Shown: positions 9,985 to 24,200, numbered from the stretch's first letter. The stretch is 64,000 bases of DNA from Aspidapion aeneum (GCA_963576565.1 OY755042.1:12688262-12752261); one strand, 5' to 3'. The notes: generated by a model from the letters alone, not told the origin. Made by a program: numbers and translations.

Positions 9985-10965
9985 CAACTCACGATCAGAT
10001 ATTTCATTATAATCTAGAATAAACTCTTCTGTTCTGTTATTGAACAAATATTTTCATTTAATAGAATAGATAGCTGAGACTAAAAAGTAGAAAATAAATT
10101 GGTAATTTTTTTTTTTAAGTCACAAGCTTTTATAAAATGCACTAAAAATTAAAAAATAATTTTCTAACATTCTAATATTATCATAATAATAAAAGCGATG
10201 GCCGACTGATGGAAATCTTGACGATGTTAGCACGATAAGATATCCATATCAATTAAATATCACTATTTGCAAGAATCAATCTAGCAGAAAAATGCAGAGG
10301 TACCAAACCCACCCAACCCGACCTAAGATACCCCAGCATTTCTCTGACATAGGTATGGCAATGGCATAACATTGCGGCATATCAAACATATCTTTGATGA
10401 CCTGCTATGTTGAATATTCTTTAAGTGTTTAGATCACAACTTTAGATTAACTTATGCTTTGATTTGCGGCCATCGCTTTTATTATTATGATAATATTAGA
10501 ATGTTAGAAAATTATTTTTGAATTTTTAGTGCATTTTATAAAAGCTTGTGACATAAAAAATTTTTTTACAACTCTATTTTCTACTTTTTAGTCTCAGCTA
10601 TCTACTCTATTAAATGAAAATATTTGTTCAATAACAGAACAGAAGAGTTTATTCTAGATTATAATGAAATCGCTGATCGTGAGTTGTTTGGAAACTCATT
10701 TTTCTATTGGGGGAAGGAGAGGGTGGGGGTAGAGGTACAAATATATTTTTTGTTTGGGCTGTATTGCCATGGGACCTTTATGCAGGATATTTTTTTCTTA
10801 ATGTTGTATTATCATGGGACCACTATATGTGTATCAAATTTTATCCAAATCGGATAATGGAAAGTGTGTCAAAAACGCTTCACAAGATTTGATAGATAGT
10901 TAGTTAGTTAGATAGTTAGACAGAACATTAAATGCAAATTAAATTAAATAAAAGCTTGTAAAAAA
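9985..10965 (-). mobile_element. Long-armed fold-back element, copy 2 (mirror of copy 1)
   Basis: Complete arms: left 9985-10207, right 10468-10690. They are about 220 bp each and close inverse copies, around a 260-bp spacer. Outside the right arm lies a diverged tandem-repeat unit (10740-10880) and the outer end with AAGCTTGT (about 10955). The element is reversed with respect to the copy at 7244-8516, so the two together form a 3.7-kb inverted arrangement. Confidence 0.7.
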
Positions 10966-12118
10966 AGCATTTCGTTCTTCACAACCGCACAACCAGTTTT
11001 CAGCATCGTATTTTTTTTTGAACTTGCACTTAAATTTTGGTGTATTTTTATGATTTTTAAGCCTGGTCTATGTGGCTCTACAGATTTTTTTTGTAATCGA
11101 AGTTCATATGTCAACGTATTTAAATTTGCTCAGTTAATTATATAATCGACGGTATTTATTTCCATTTTGAAAACAAACAATGGAATTTTTTTATTTTTTT
11201 AAATAATTTTGTTAAGTTTTAATAATATTTAAACAAGAAATAAGAATAAAAAAATAGGTAGTAGTACTTAAAAATTATTTAATCTTAAGAGCAATTTTTT
11301 TAATTTTTTTATTTTTTGGTATTTTTTTGCGCGGTTCCGTGTAAAGATAATATATACATTTAAGCACATTGTGATAGGCTAACGCAAAAAATACAATAAT
11401 TATTATACGAGATCAAAATCACCACTAAACTGTGTTCGAGGGAACCAAATAATCCAAAAATTTTAAAAATTACAAATTTAAATTTTGGTGAAAATTTCAC
11501 TTCTACAATTTTTAATAAAAAAACTTAAAATATTTAATAAGATTGTTATATAGCGGTAGATAGATACATCAACTGGCTGCATAAAATTGAAAACAAAATT
11601 TTCCTACAAATTACCGTTTTTGAGATATTTGACAAAAAGTAGGTTACTATCTTCACCTTTAGGGCGTCGCGACGCTACCTATAATGCGACGCTGAGCAAA
11701 TCACTGTTTTTTCCTAACTTCGTAGGTAGTCCTTAAACAACATGCCAAGTTATATCAAAATCACCCAAAAATTTAAAGTTTCCAATTTGACTGCCCGCCC
11801 ACATTGACTTTTTTCATAATATGAGTCTTAATAAGATCAAAAAGAAAATTAAATTAATATGTAGTACATATGTGTATATTTTGCCAAATTCTTTTAAAAA
11901 AATGATAAATTGTACTATACAATAATGTTCCTTTAATTTTGGTTTGTTTTTTAAATGTCTTTAATGTATTTATCAGCTCTATCTATTATTTAGTTCTTTT
12001 TTCTTTCTTTTATGTACCTGCAGCTATAAGTATTTTTTTTGTAAACCACTGTAAAAGAAATTGTACAAGCTCATTAATAAACTATTTATTTAATGTAAGG
12101 GTCCAAATTCTCAACACC
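10966..12118. other. AT-rich DNA upstream of NCBP3
   Basis: No repeat boundary, coding similarity or clear core promoter was recognised. The NCBP3 promoter and any 5'-UTR exon should lie in or before this stretch. Confidence 0.4.
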
Positions 12119-12265
12119 ATGATAACCGTGGAGGATAATAAGATGGAGGTGGATGTCACGAATGAAGAAGAAGGTGAAGAGGGTGAAATTACTGAGCAGA
12201 ATGATGAGGAAATGAATCTTCAGCAAATGTCTGACCCCAAAGATATTCTTAATAAGCCTCGAAAG
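12119..12265 (+). CDS. NCBP3: NCBP3 coding exon 1
   Basis: It codes residues 1-49, mostly acidic (EEEGEEGEITEQNDEE). It ends CGAAAG before the donor GTAAGT in phase 0. The frame is open 180 bp further upstream, but those codons resemble non-coding DNA, and the ATG at 12119 has the better context. Confidence 0.88.
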
Positions 12266-15200
12266 GTAAGTGTTAAAAACCACAGTTTTGCGCTCTGATT
12301 TCGGTCAGCTCGGCTCGCCATAAAAAACATCTTGTCTGTCCCTAACACAATAGCTCCTAAACCGCTGACCGATTTTTATAAAATGTTCAGGTAAAATGGT
12401 TCGGTTCGGTTCGGTGAATTGCTACTGATCTCGAAGGTGCTATAGGCTATATTTTTTTAAATAGCAGTCAATATGGCGGTCGTCAGACGCCATTTTGTGA
12501 CATAATGTCTGCTTTAAAGCATACAATTTACCTAAATTTCAGGCGATTATATTGAAATGCCTTTGATAACCCATTGCAAATGCCCTCTAATTTGCTGTAA
12601 TTACTCCCTGGTCCCAACAATCTCCCATTCTGTCATTCCCCCCACCCTCTTAACAAACCATATTCGAATAATTTTATCAAATTAGGGCGATTTCAAAAAT
12701 TCTTACTGCACACGCTTTAAGACTTTTTTCCAACACCATTTTACTAGTTTCCTCCTCTCTCCTTCTTTCCCCCCTCCTTTTTAGTAATAGTTGTAGCTAT
12801 AACTTTCACAAAAAGAGCGATTTCAAAAAATCTTTCTGCAAACGTTTAAAATTTTTTTCAACACCCTTTTACTAGTTCCCTCATCTGTCTCTCCTCCCCT
12901 TCACTCAATGGAAGGTAACACTGTTCGCGTCCGTACGAAGTCTACAAGTACTTTTCGGGTAACGCTAAATGAATGGTAAATGCATAGTGCTTTCTATATG
13001 GCTGAATACGAATTAAACCTAAAAGTTGGAAATAAAAAAAAATTAAATAAAAAAAACACACAACTGCTACTTGTAGCTACTGGTCGCAGTTGAGTACAAA
13101 ATTACCGAATAACCTGATTCATGAAAATACAAAACTGCATATTTTCGTAAGTGCGCTTTGGGCATCAAATATAAAAGTTGAAGCATGTCGTACATTATAG
13201 GTATACCTTCAAACATTAAACCAGCAATTTTCTAAAAGGTATACCTATCAATTTTGTACCCAACTGCGACCAGTAGGTACAAATAGATTTAGCAGTTGGG
13301 TTTCTTTTTATCAATACTGCCACTTTTTTTGGATATTTTGTAATTTAGCCCTCAAAAATTAATAAAATCGACAATGTTAAGTTTTTTGACAAAGAAAAAA
13401 CGCAGTGTCTTGGCATCATCTACTGGATTTTTAATCATAAATATTGGAAAAGAAACTGTATCTTGGCATCATTCACTAGGTTCTTAATTATAAAAATTGG
13501 ACTATTTTTAGGAGGCCGCTGGAATATTTGCAACGGTTTTGTTTGACCAAGATGGACAAAAAATACTCGAAGAAAGAGCAAAGAGATTTGCTTTAAAGCC
13601 AGAAGAAGTCAAGAACTTTACTGAACAAGATTTGCAACAACTATACAAAAGTTTAGGAATCAATTCCCAAAACGAAGATGAAATTAAATTTAATGTTCTT
13701 CATTTGTATGGTGTAGGTAGGTCTTTAACTAGAGAAGAGTGATTGATTGATTAAAGGACCCTGCACTTGTACAGGGTGTCCCAAATTAGGCACTTTTAGG
13801 GAGTTTAAGGTACTTCTAGGGGAGACTTCTAGAGGCTCAAATTTCAAGAGAAGACTTATAGTGAAAACCGCATTTTGAAATACCGTCTCGTCTTTGAGCT
13901 ACGGGGGCTTTTTGAAAAGTCTGCATTTTGGAAGGGGGTCTATAACTTCGTTATTAGTGGAAATTTTGATTTAGAGTAAATTGCAATTTTATAGACTTTG
14001 TCACGAGGAATTCACCTGCTAAATTAAATTTTAACTGTCATTTAGTTTTTGAGATATGACATAAAGTTGCATTTTTTCTTATGGAATGGCCTCTATTTGA
14101 ATTAATTTTCGAATCCGTCATTGAATTCTTTTCAAAATGATGTATCATACGTCATTGTTTGATTGAGCGGTTTAGGAGATATTCAGCTTTTTCACTTATT
14201 TCTAGTGTGCTATGATTTCCTGCTGAGGCAGGTCAAGGCACTCCAGTATTTTTATTATTTTACACAGTAACATTGTCATACTTTACATCGTTTTGATATA
14301 TATTTCAAAATAAAACTCAAAACGCTTTTGTGCAAAATAATTTTACATCAAAGCGTAATGTCAAATTGTTTGAACAATTGAAAACAATGACAAAACGCCA
14401 AGACGCAAGGCCAACTTGATTCGCATAGTATAAGACAACAAAACTATAGGAGCATTGAAGTAGGATTTGACCACAAGACTTTCATGTAAATAGCACATGA
14501 CGTCATTCAACGCACACTAGATAAAAATAAAAAACTTTAATTATCTCCGAAACCGCTCAATCAAACTATGACATATGTTACATCATTTTGAAAAGAATTC
14601 AATAACGCATTCGAAAATTAATTAAAATATAGGCCATTATATAAGAAAAAATGCAACTTTATGTCATATCTCAAAAACTAAAAGTGACAGTTAAAATTTA
14701 ATTTAGCGGGTGAATTACTCGTGACAATGTCTTTAAAATTGCAATTTACTCTATATCAAAATTTCCACTAATAACGAAGTTATAGACCCCCTTCCAAAAT
14801 GCAGACTTTTCAAAAAGCCCCCGTAGCTCAAAGACGAGACGATTTTTCAAACTGCTGTTTTCACTTTAAGTCAGTTTTTCTCTGTCTCCCCTAGAAGTAC
14901 CTTAAACGCCCTAAAAGTGCCCAATTTGAGACACCCTGTACAGTCGGGGACTTTTTAAATTGCCGCCCTCGAAAATAAAAAATACTCCCATTTGAAATTC
15001 GGAAAAGCAGTTTGAACCAAAACAAAAAATTTGTGAACCTTACCGCTGTCTGTATACATACATATTTAAAAAAAAATTATTGATGGCTTTGAATGATTAA
15101 TTTTGACAGAAAAAAATACAACGGCAATTTAAAAAGTCCCCAACTGTACCACAAAGTATCAGTTTGTACAAATAGAATCGCCAGTGCATTTGGTTTAGTT

Positions 15201-18200
15201 TCAGGGTTTATTAAAAAAAGTGTTCCTTACTCGGAAGATCGTTTTATTTTTTATTATTTTTCTAAAAAGCCAGTTTAATTTTGTCCGCCTATTTTCCTCA
15301 CATGAAAAAATTAAAATTCTCTTCTGTGTCTAGGTTTTTATATTGGACCATTGTCTAATTTACGAACGTAGCCTTTTTCCTGGAAAATATTTAAAAAAAC
15401 ATGTCAATATAAAAAATAAGATTTTTTTATGGACCCTGTAACTGAATTAAAAAAAAAACTGCCAATTAATTGTTGTTTGTAGTCAGTACTAATTTTTGTC
15501 AAAGATGTTTTAATACAGCTAAAATCTACATAATTCTGATTTTGGTTAAAGAAAATTAAAGAAAGCAACACTAAACATACACAACACCAGAGAAAATATT
15601 TATTTTTAGCTCACACATATACTATACTATAGTAGTGTGAGCTATGGTGATCCTAATTTTTTCGAGAAAAAAAAAGTTGCTCCGATTTCAAAATTTTTTA
15701 TATATCTTTGCGTTTCAGATGATTTTGAAACTTTTTTGTTGCGCCGTCTGTCTGTCTGTCTGTCTGTCTGTCTGTATGTCTGTCTGTCTGTCTGTATGTC
15801 TGTAACGACCAACGCGCATAACTCAAAAACCGCTTGGCCGATTTTAATGAAATTTGGTACCTAGGCTGGGTCTTGGGTCGAGATGGTCCCATTTAAAAAT
15901 GAATAAAATCCACGGAACAGAAACCAAATAAAAGGGTGGGGGTAGATTTCAAAAATTAGAGTTTATGTGAAAATATGGCGTGTGTGATATCAAACGAAAG
16001 GTAATTGAGTCCGGAGTTTAACAAAATACATTTTAGTTTTTTGTTTTTTTTAAGGGTGGGGGTAGATTTCAAAAATTTGAGTTTAAGTCAAAACATGGCT
16101 TGTGTGGTATCAAACGAAAGGTAATTGAGTCCGGAGTTTAACAAAATACATTTTAGTTTTTTGTTTTTTTTAAGGGTGGGGGTAGATTTCAAAAATTTGA
16201 GTTTAAGTCAAAACATGGCTTGTGTGGTATCAAACAAAAGGTAATTTAGTCTGGAGTTAAATAAAATATATTTCAGTTTTTAGTTATATTAGCTCACACG
16301 TACACTATAACTATAGTACCTAGTGTGAGCTTAGAGGCCCATATATTGGCAGAGTATTTCGATGAAAACACTAACAGATTGATAATTACCTTGTTTTAAT
16401 AACTAGTTTTTTTTAGAGGATATGGATGTCGAAGATATTTTAAATATATTTGAAAAATATGTCCCAGATGCAGTTGAGTATATTGAAAGTAATATTTGCA
16501 ATGTTGTTTGGTTGGAAAATTTATCAGGTAAGAAGTTACTCCTGTTTAAAGTCCAAACCCTTGTGACCTTATTTTTGGCCTACTTTAATAAAATTTTAGA
16601 CCCTGTCTGACCCCAAACCACAGTAAACTAATTATTTATAGTAAGGAAAGCACCCCGGTCTTTTCATAATACTGTTATACATACCCCCTGTATACATTAG
16701 TTCGGAATACAAAGTTCGAGAGGCGCTGATTACAGACCGTCACCCCTTGTATAAAAATATTATGGACAGAGTTCTGTGCTGTCGCAATATATATTAACCG
16801 CTACTCTTGGTATATTTTGACAATTTGTTTTTGATTACGACTGACATTGACTTTAGCAAAATAGATAAAAATATGTAATTTCATTTTACATTTTTCATTT
16901 GTGGATGCAGTTTTTCGTTATTTTTCGACTTTTTACCTTAATTCTTATGGTGTTTGGTTCTACTACGTTTTACCTCGCTCGTCAAAACGCACTATATAAC
17001 GATTTTTTTGTATGAAAATGATTCTTTGGACTATTTTTAGTCGATTTAGATACGGGAAATTAAAAAAAAAAGTTTGGTTTTTTTTAAAAATAATTTTTTA
17101 AAAAAACGTTACACGGGGATTTTCTTTGACTTGTTTTGGTTGAAAAAATCAACTTCTATCATTGCATCGTCAAATTTTCGACATAAATTTGTAAATTAGC
17201 TTAGGATTAATTATTTTACAATTTTAAATTAATTACATACCTAGTTTTTCTCATATAATTTTAAAAATTTTTACAGTTGACCTTCCCACATATATTTTGA
17301 CACATTGGGCCTGGGCCCACTCTTTCTAGGTCATTCGGCCATATAATATTTCCCAATTCGATTTGCTTACTTCCTGACTTACCCTCAGATGCACCGTAAG
17401 CACTTAAGCGCGATCATGGGTTTAATCGCGATTAAGTCCTTGTTGCTCACATACAAAACAACAAAGATGGAGAATAAATTAGCAAAGCCTTGTTACGGTG
17501 CATCTGAGGGTTAAAGGCGCAGATTACAAGAAATTTTTTATTTAGAACTATTCAGCAAGAATCGGCGCAGCCGATTCTGCGCCGATTCTTGCTGATTGCT
17601 TGTGCTGTTCGGTTTGGATCTGCTCGGTTCCGTTCGGTTTGGTTTAGTTCGGTTCGGTTCGGTTTAGTTCAGTTCGGTTTGGTTCAGTTAAGTTCGGTTC
17701 GGTTTGGTTTTAGGTTAGGTTTGTTATGTCTTAAAGTAATGCAGCAGGAGTCGGCGCAGCCGACTCTTGCTGAATTACTTTAAGACACAACCAACCTAAT
17801 CTAAGATCGACCCGAACCGAACTGCTAAACTTCTGTAAATCATCATTATCATAAATTACACATTATTATAACTTTCTGCATGATTTTTTTCATTATAAAT
17901 GCTCAATAGAGGATTTTTGACGATTTTACAAAGTCAAAAATGAGCGACAAATTAAAATATTGCAGCAAGATGTCAGGTCGAACGTTAGATTTCAGAAATA
18001 TGGTGTAACCATTTTTCTATGCGAAATAATTTTCAAAAAAATTTAACTTTTTATCGCCTCTTGCCAGACAGTTGGTCACCTTATTTTTGGCTAAATGACC
18101 ATTTTTTTAAAGCTCAGTCGATTGTGAGCCGTCCCTCTCTATCTCGAAATAACAAACGTCAAATAAATTCTTTCTATAGCAATTTGTATGAGTTTTTACT

Positions 18201-21200
18201 AATTTTTTTATTTTGAAATTTCTAAAAAAAATGCGAAAAATCCACATTTTTTTTTCTTGAAAACAGTATAAAACGACCTAAACTTATCATTCAAAAAAGA
18301 AACACCCATTTTCAAGCATCGAGGTATAACGTAGTAGACCCAAAACAATGTTCTGTTGGTGGGTGCGAAGACTGTGTTAGCAAGCGCCATTGCCTTCCCA
18401 AACGAAACCCCAATGAGTGGCTAAAAATACTTGGGCCTAAAAACTGGCTAACTTTGACGAAAGACGAAATTTACGTTAAATATATAGTGTGTGATTTGAA
18501 CCAGGACAGAGTACAAAATGTTTAGTTTTAAATTTTAATATTTAGAAAACAAGCGCGGATCTAGGTCAAAATCAAGGGGGGGGGGAAGGGTTATAATCGA
18601 CGATAGTTTTTTATTAACATTTTTTTCAAGGCGGTAATTTTTCTATTTTCCCTTTAATTATTAACAAAGAGTGCATATTTTTATTCTAGGGGAGTAATTA
18701 ATTTATTTCACTATATTTATATACAGGGTCCGGCATAATGATCTCCCACATTAAAAACGTCATTGTAAATGCTATTTAGATTTTTTTTACTGAAACTCTA
18801 TTCTATAACCATTGGTTTTTATTAAGTTTTATTTAGTTTTATTAAATTTACAGAATCCATGTGGCGGCCATTTTTTTCGATACACATTCAAAGCTGATTT
18901 CTGAAAGTTTCACTCGTACAGTTATTTAAAAGCGATATACTTTACTTTAATTTAAAAAGCTTACGTAACATTTTTTTTGACACCCAAATATAATATAATA
19001 ATGATTAATTTAAATACATTTTTACATCACATAGCTAAAAGGATCAGACACATCTATAATGGGATTTCTGTAATCCGTCAAACTTCATGAAGTTTTGGTA
19101 TGTTGTAGACTGAAACTTTCTTATCAAAAGTTCTCAGGGGCCCAACTCAAATTAATGACCAGTTTTTGAAATACAGGGTGTTGAAAGTGATAATGTCCAA
19201 GAAGCATAATGGCTCTTTAGACGGCTTTTCCAAACATATGCGCAATGCTACTATTACATGTATTTACGATTTATTTATTATTTTTAATCTGTACCTTTAA
19301 AACATTCTCTACAGGGTGTTTAAGTAAATATTATTCGAAAGTGATAATGAGAAACAAGCGTTAGTGTGTTTTAGATTGAACCTTTCGTATCAAAAGTTTT
19401 ATTGGCCCAACTTAAATTAATGTCCAGTTTATAAAATACAGGGTGTTAAAAGTAATAATGTCCAAGAAGAATTATCTTTGGACGGATTTTCCAAACACTT
19501 ATGCAATTTTACTGTTTCATATATTTACAATTTATTTATTATTTTTAATCTGTACCAATAAAATATTATCCACAGGGTGTTCTAATAAATATTGGTCAAA
19601 ATTTTTACTGAGAAACAAGCATTATAGCTTTTTACAGGGCACGGTACAGATGTACAAAACGCTTAAATAATTTTTAATATTATTTAAAAAATTATATTTG
19701 CCGAAACACCCTGTATTAAATACTTAATAAGTCAAGAACCATTAAAATACTCTGCCAATATATGGGCCCCTAAGCTCACACTAGGTACTATAGTTATAGT
19801 GTACGTGTGAGCTAATATAACTAAAAACTGAAATATATTTTATTCAACTCCAGACTAAATTACCTTTTGTTTGATACCACACAAGCCATGTTTTGACTTA
19901 AACTCAAATTTTTGAAATCTACCCCCACCCTTACAAAAAAAACAAAAACTAAAATGTATTTTGTTAAAGTCCGGACTCAATTACCTTTCGTTTGATATCA
20001 CACACGCCATATTTTCACATAAACTCTAATTTTTGAAATCTACCCCCATCCTTTTATTTGGTTTGTGTTCGGTGGATTTTGTTCATTTTTAAATGGGACC
20101 ATCTCGACCCAAGACCCAGCCTAGGTACCAAATTTCATTAAAATCGGCCAAGCGGTTTTTGAGTTATGCGCGTTGGTCGTTACAGACAGACATACAGACA
20201 GACAGACAGACGGCGCAACAAAAAGGTTTCAAAATCATTTGAAACGCAAAGATATATAAAAAATTTTGAAATCGGAGCAACTTTTTTTTCTCGGAAAAAT
20301 TAGGATCATCATAGCTCACACTACTATAGTATAGTATATGTGTGAGCTAAAACTAATAACTACTCTTTCTATATGTAATAGTAATATTTCGTATATGTTT
20401 GGAAACTCCGTCTAAAGAGTTATTATGCTTTTTGAACATTATTACTTTCAACACTCTGTATTTCAAAAACTGGAAATTAATTTACGTGGGCCCATCATAA
20501 GAACATCTGAACATCAAGTTTCAGTCTACAACATACTAAAGCTTGTTTCTCAATAAAACCTTCGAGTAATATTTACTTAAACACCCTGTATATGTTTTAA
20601 AGGTACAGATAAAAATAATGAATAAATCGTAAATGTGTGTAATAGTAACATTGCGTATTTATTTGCAAAACACTTCTAAAAAGCTATAATGCTTCTTGGA
20701 CATTATCACTTTCAAAACCCTGTAGTAATTTAGGTTGGGCCCATAAGAACTTTTGATACAAAAGGTTCAACCTAAAATACACTAACGCTTGTTTCTCATT
20801 AACACTTAATATTTACTTAAACACTCTATACGATTTTAAAGGTATAGAGTTAAAAAAAATTAATAAATCGTAAATACATAAAATAGTAACATTGCGCATA
20901 TGTTTGGAAAAGCCGTCCAAAGAGCCATTATGCTTCTTGGACATTATCAGTTTCAACACCCTGTATTTCAAAAACTGGTGAGTTGGGCCCCTGAGAACTT
21001 TTAAGAAAGGTTCAATCTACAACAAACCAAAATTTCGTGAAGTTTGACGGAGTACGGAAATCCCATAAGAGGTGTGCCTGATCCTTTACCAAATCCATTA
21101 TTGTTTATATTTTTATTAAAAATCTTCCGTTGATAGAAGAATAACCTATATTTGCATTATATTATGTGTAAATCATTGTAATAATTAAGTTAATGTATTC

Positions 21201-24200
21201 TATGCACTAATAAAAAGGAATTTACTGCAGAATATTCATCAAAGAGCCTTTTTTACTAGAAAATTATCCTCTCAAGGAAATTTATGTACCTAAATCAATG
21301 GAAAATAAACTTAAACCTTAGATTTAATTTTAAAAAATTCAACCTTCCTTTTTATTGTTGCTAGTAGCCATTAATAAAAAAATTCTTTGATTGAGCATCT
21401 TACTAATTGGTGTTTATAGAGTGTTTGTTTTTAGGCACATTGAGGGTTGACACAAAATAACTCATTCTTATCAGCGCGCAAAGTTTAAATTTAACAAAAG
21501 CCACCCTGTAGCTTAGAGACAATCTGCGCAACCGTTATAGTTTCAAATCCCCCTGTAAATGTGTAGTACGGAATACAAAGTTAGAGAGGCGCTGGTTTTT
21601 TCACGGCACCCCGGTATACTGCGCCAATTGAGTAATAAAACTCCCACCGTGTAAGTGTCTGGTCTATCTCTGTCATTCGTCTGCCCGAAACCTACCAAAA
21701 TTTTATTCAAATGATGTATTTTGAAGGTTTTGCGATACAAAAACATTCCAATAAATTTTGCGTTTTTAACGGAACGAATCGACTGTGCTTTTGTGTATCT
21801 TTTGTATATCAGTGATGCAATGGGTAAAATAGATATTTTTAGTAATTAGAAGTAAAAACTACTTACATATTGCAAGAACAATCGGGTACGTTCATGATTA
21901 ACGTCGTGTGCACACATGACGCGCGCGGCGTTACTTTTTGCCCGATCACGATTGACGCCGCGCGCGGCGTTTCTTTTTGCCCGATCACGATTGACGCCGC
22001 GCGCGACTTGTTGGATGAATGCCCCGTTCATGATTCTGTTGCTAGTTTTACAAGTCGTTAAATACCGAGATGAATTCCAAGACGTGCGCAAGCGTTGATC
22101 TGTCACTTCTGCCAACCAATCAACAGAGATATTTCAGTATGGTTTTATACAGCAAAACTTTAATAATTTCCAGTTCTTTTTGATGAAAATTCGTCGTTTT
22201 TGTGCTGTGAAAATGTCGGTGACGTGTGACAAATATTTAGTGCTCAAATTAATTTGAATAAACACGGTCAAAGTAAACATGGCATACAAAAACAAAGGTA
22301 TTCCTATGCAGAAAGTGTTTTTATGTTTAGATGCCTAGAATGTAAATGCTCCTTCCCTAAAAACTTGGATCTGTGTGATGATGATTTAAAATACAAACAC
22401 AATCAACAAATACTTGAAGAAACATTGGAGTTGAGAGTCAATACTCCCATGGCAAAACAAAATAAACGTGAAATGCATAAGATCATATAGAAGAAATACT
22501 GCATATACCTCAAAAAATATTAATCGCAGCACGTAGATATTGTATATTTTTGAAATCAGAAAGAAAAGACGAATCTTAAAATGCAAAAATATACAGGGTG
22601 TTCCCTCTCAAAAAATCGACTTCATTGTCACACCCTGTACAGGGTGTCCCAAATTAGTTGTTTTTTTGTGGTGTCGGGTATTTCTAAGGGAGATAGAAAA
22701 AAACTGACCCCCTTTGCGACGCTCAAATTTCAAGAGAAGCCTAAAGGTGAAAACCACATTTAGATATAGCAAGCCGTTTTTAAGCTACGGAGTGTTTTTG
22801 TCTGCATTTTGGGAGGGGGTCTATAACTTTTTTGTTTATGAAAATTTTGTTTTTGTGTAATTAGCTTTCTTATAGATCTTTTCTTGAAGAATTGACAGAT
22901 GTAAACGGTTTTTATTTATCTCTTTTGATTTTTAAAATATTGCATAAAGTTGTTATTTTTCTTACAGAATAACTCTTTTTTTATTCGATTTTTAAAATCA
23001 GCTTAAAATTTCCTTTAAAATGATGTATCACACTCAATATTTTATTTTTTTATTGTTTTCTTTATTTTTATTTTTTAATCACCTCTTTATTATTTTTTTA
23101 TTTTTATAATTTTATAATATTAAAATATTAAAATATTTTAAACCCATTAAGCAAACTAAAATAAGTGGTAAAAATAAAAAAAAATACAAAAATATAAAGA
23201 AATAAAGGGATCCTCCCATAAAGATAAATTAATTTTATGTGATATCTCAAAAACTAAACGTGACAAATGAAATTTAATTTAACAGTTGAATTCCTCTTAA
23301 AAAAGTGTCTTAAGAATGTTTTCACAGAAATAAAAAATATTTAATAAATAAACAAATTATAGACCCCGTCCCAAAATGCAGACTTTTTAAAAACACAAAA
23401 TGCGATTTTCACTTTTAAGCTTCTTTTGAAATTTGAGTGTCGCAAAGGGGGATCAGTTTTTTTAGCCCCTCTAGAAATTCTATGGTACAAAGTACATGGT
23501 GACGGATAGAACAAAATTATGTTTGCTTTTAAAGTTGTCATAATTAACCAAAAAAATCTCAATTTATTTTCAATGATAAAGTTGCTGAGTGCTCCGGTTA
23601 TAAAAAACCACCCGGTACTGACATAAAATCATACCTAAAAATTAGAATTGACCATTATTTTATACCTTGAATTTTTTATTATACGTTAAGCTCTTCGATC
23701 TCGCGCCAATCACGGTATTCGCGGCAATTATTTAAATTAGACATTTTGACGTTAATTTTGGCGCATGCTCCTTTGATGGAATTCATCTCGGTATTTAACG
23801 ACTCGTCTAGTTTTGGTTCGCACACCGGGAAGACGAAAAGACGTTCACGATTAACACACTGCGAACAACCATTTATCTCCCTCGATTAGTTGAGTAAAAT
23901 TTAATTTGTCGCGCATGCGCATAGCGAAGATAAAACAAATTGTAACCCAACTTTACTTATGTTTTTTGTCAAAATTAATAGGGGCAGTGCCTTTGGGACG
24001 TACGATACGCATTACACGCGGTGTATCGTTGCACCAGATAGCCTACGTAAAAGCGTAACCACAGACAAAAAAAAGCTGTGCAAATTCGTCCAAATTTCAA
24101 CAATTTTTGTCATTTTTCTTATCTAAACGATGTCAATTGATAGGCCAATTACAAATGCTATGGTTATATGTGGATAAGCTTTGACTATTGCTATAACTCT

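Noticed and set aside
22254..22490. 78-aa frame with CLECKC as a zinc-finger gene
   Set aside because: Only one CxxC pair is seen, no second pair, and it lies in a repeat element. Not supported as a gene.
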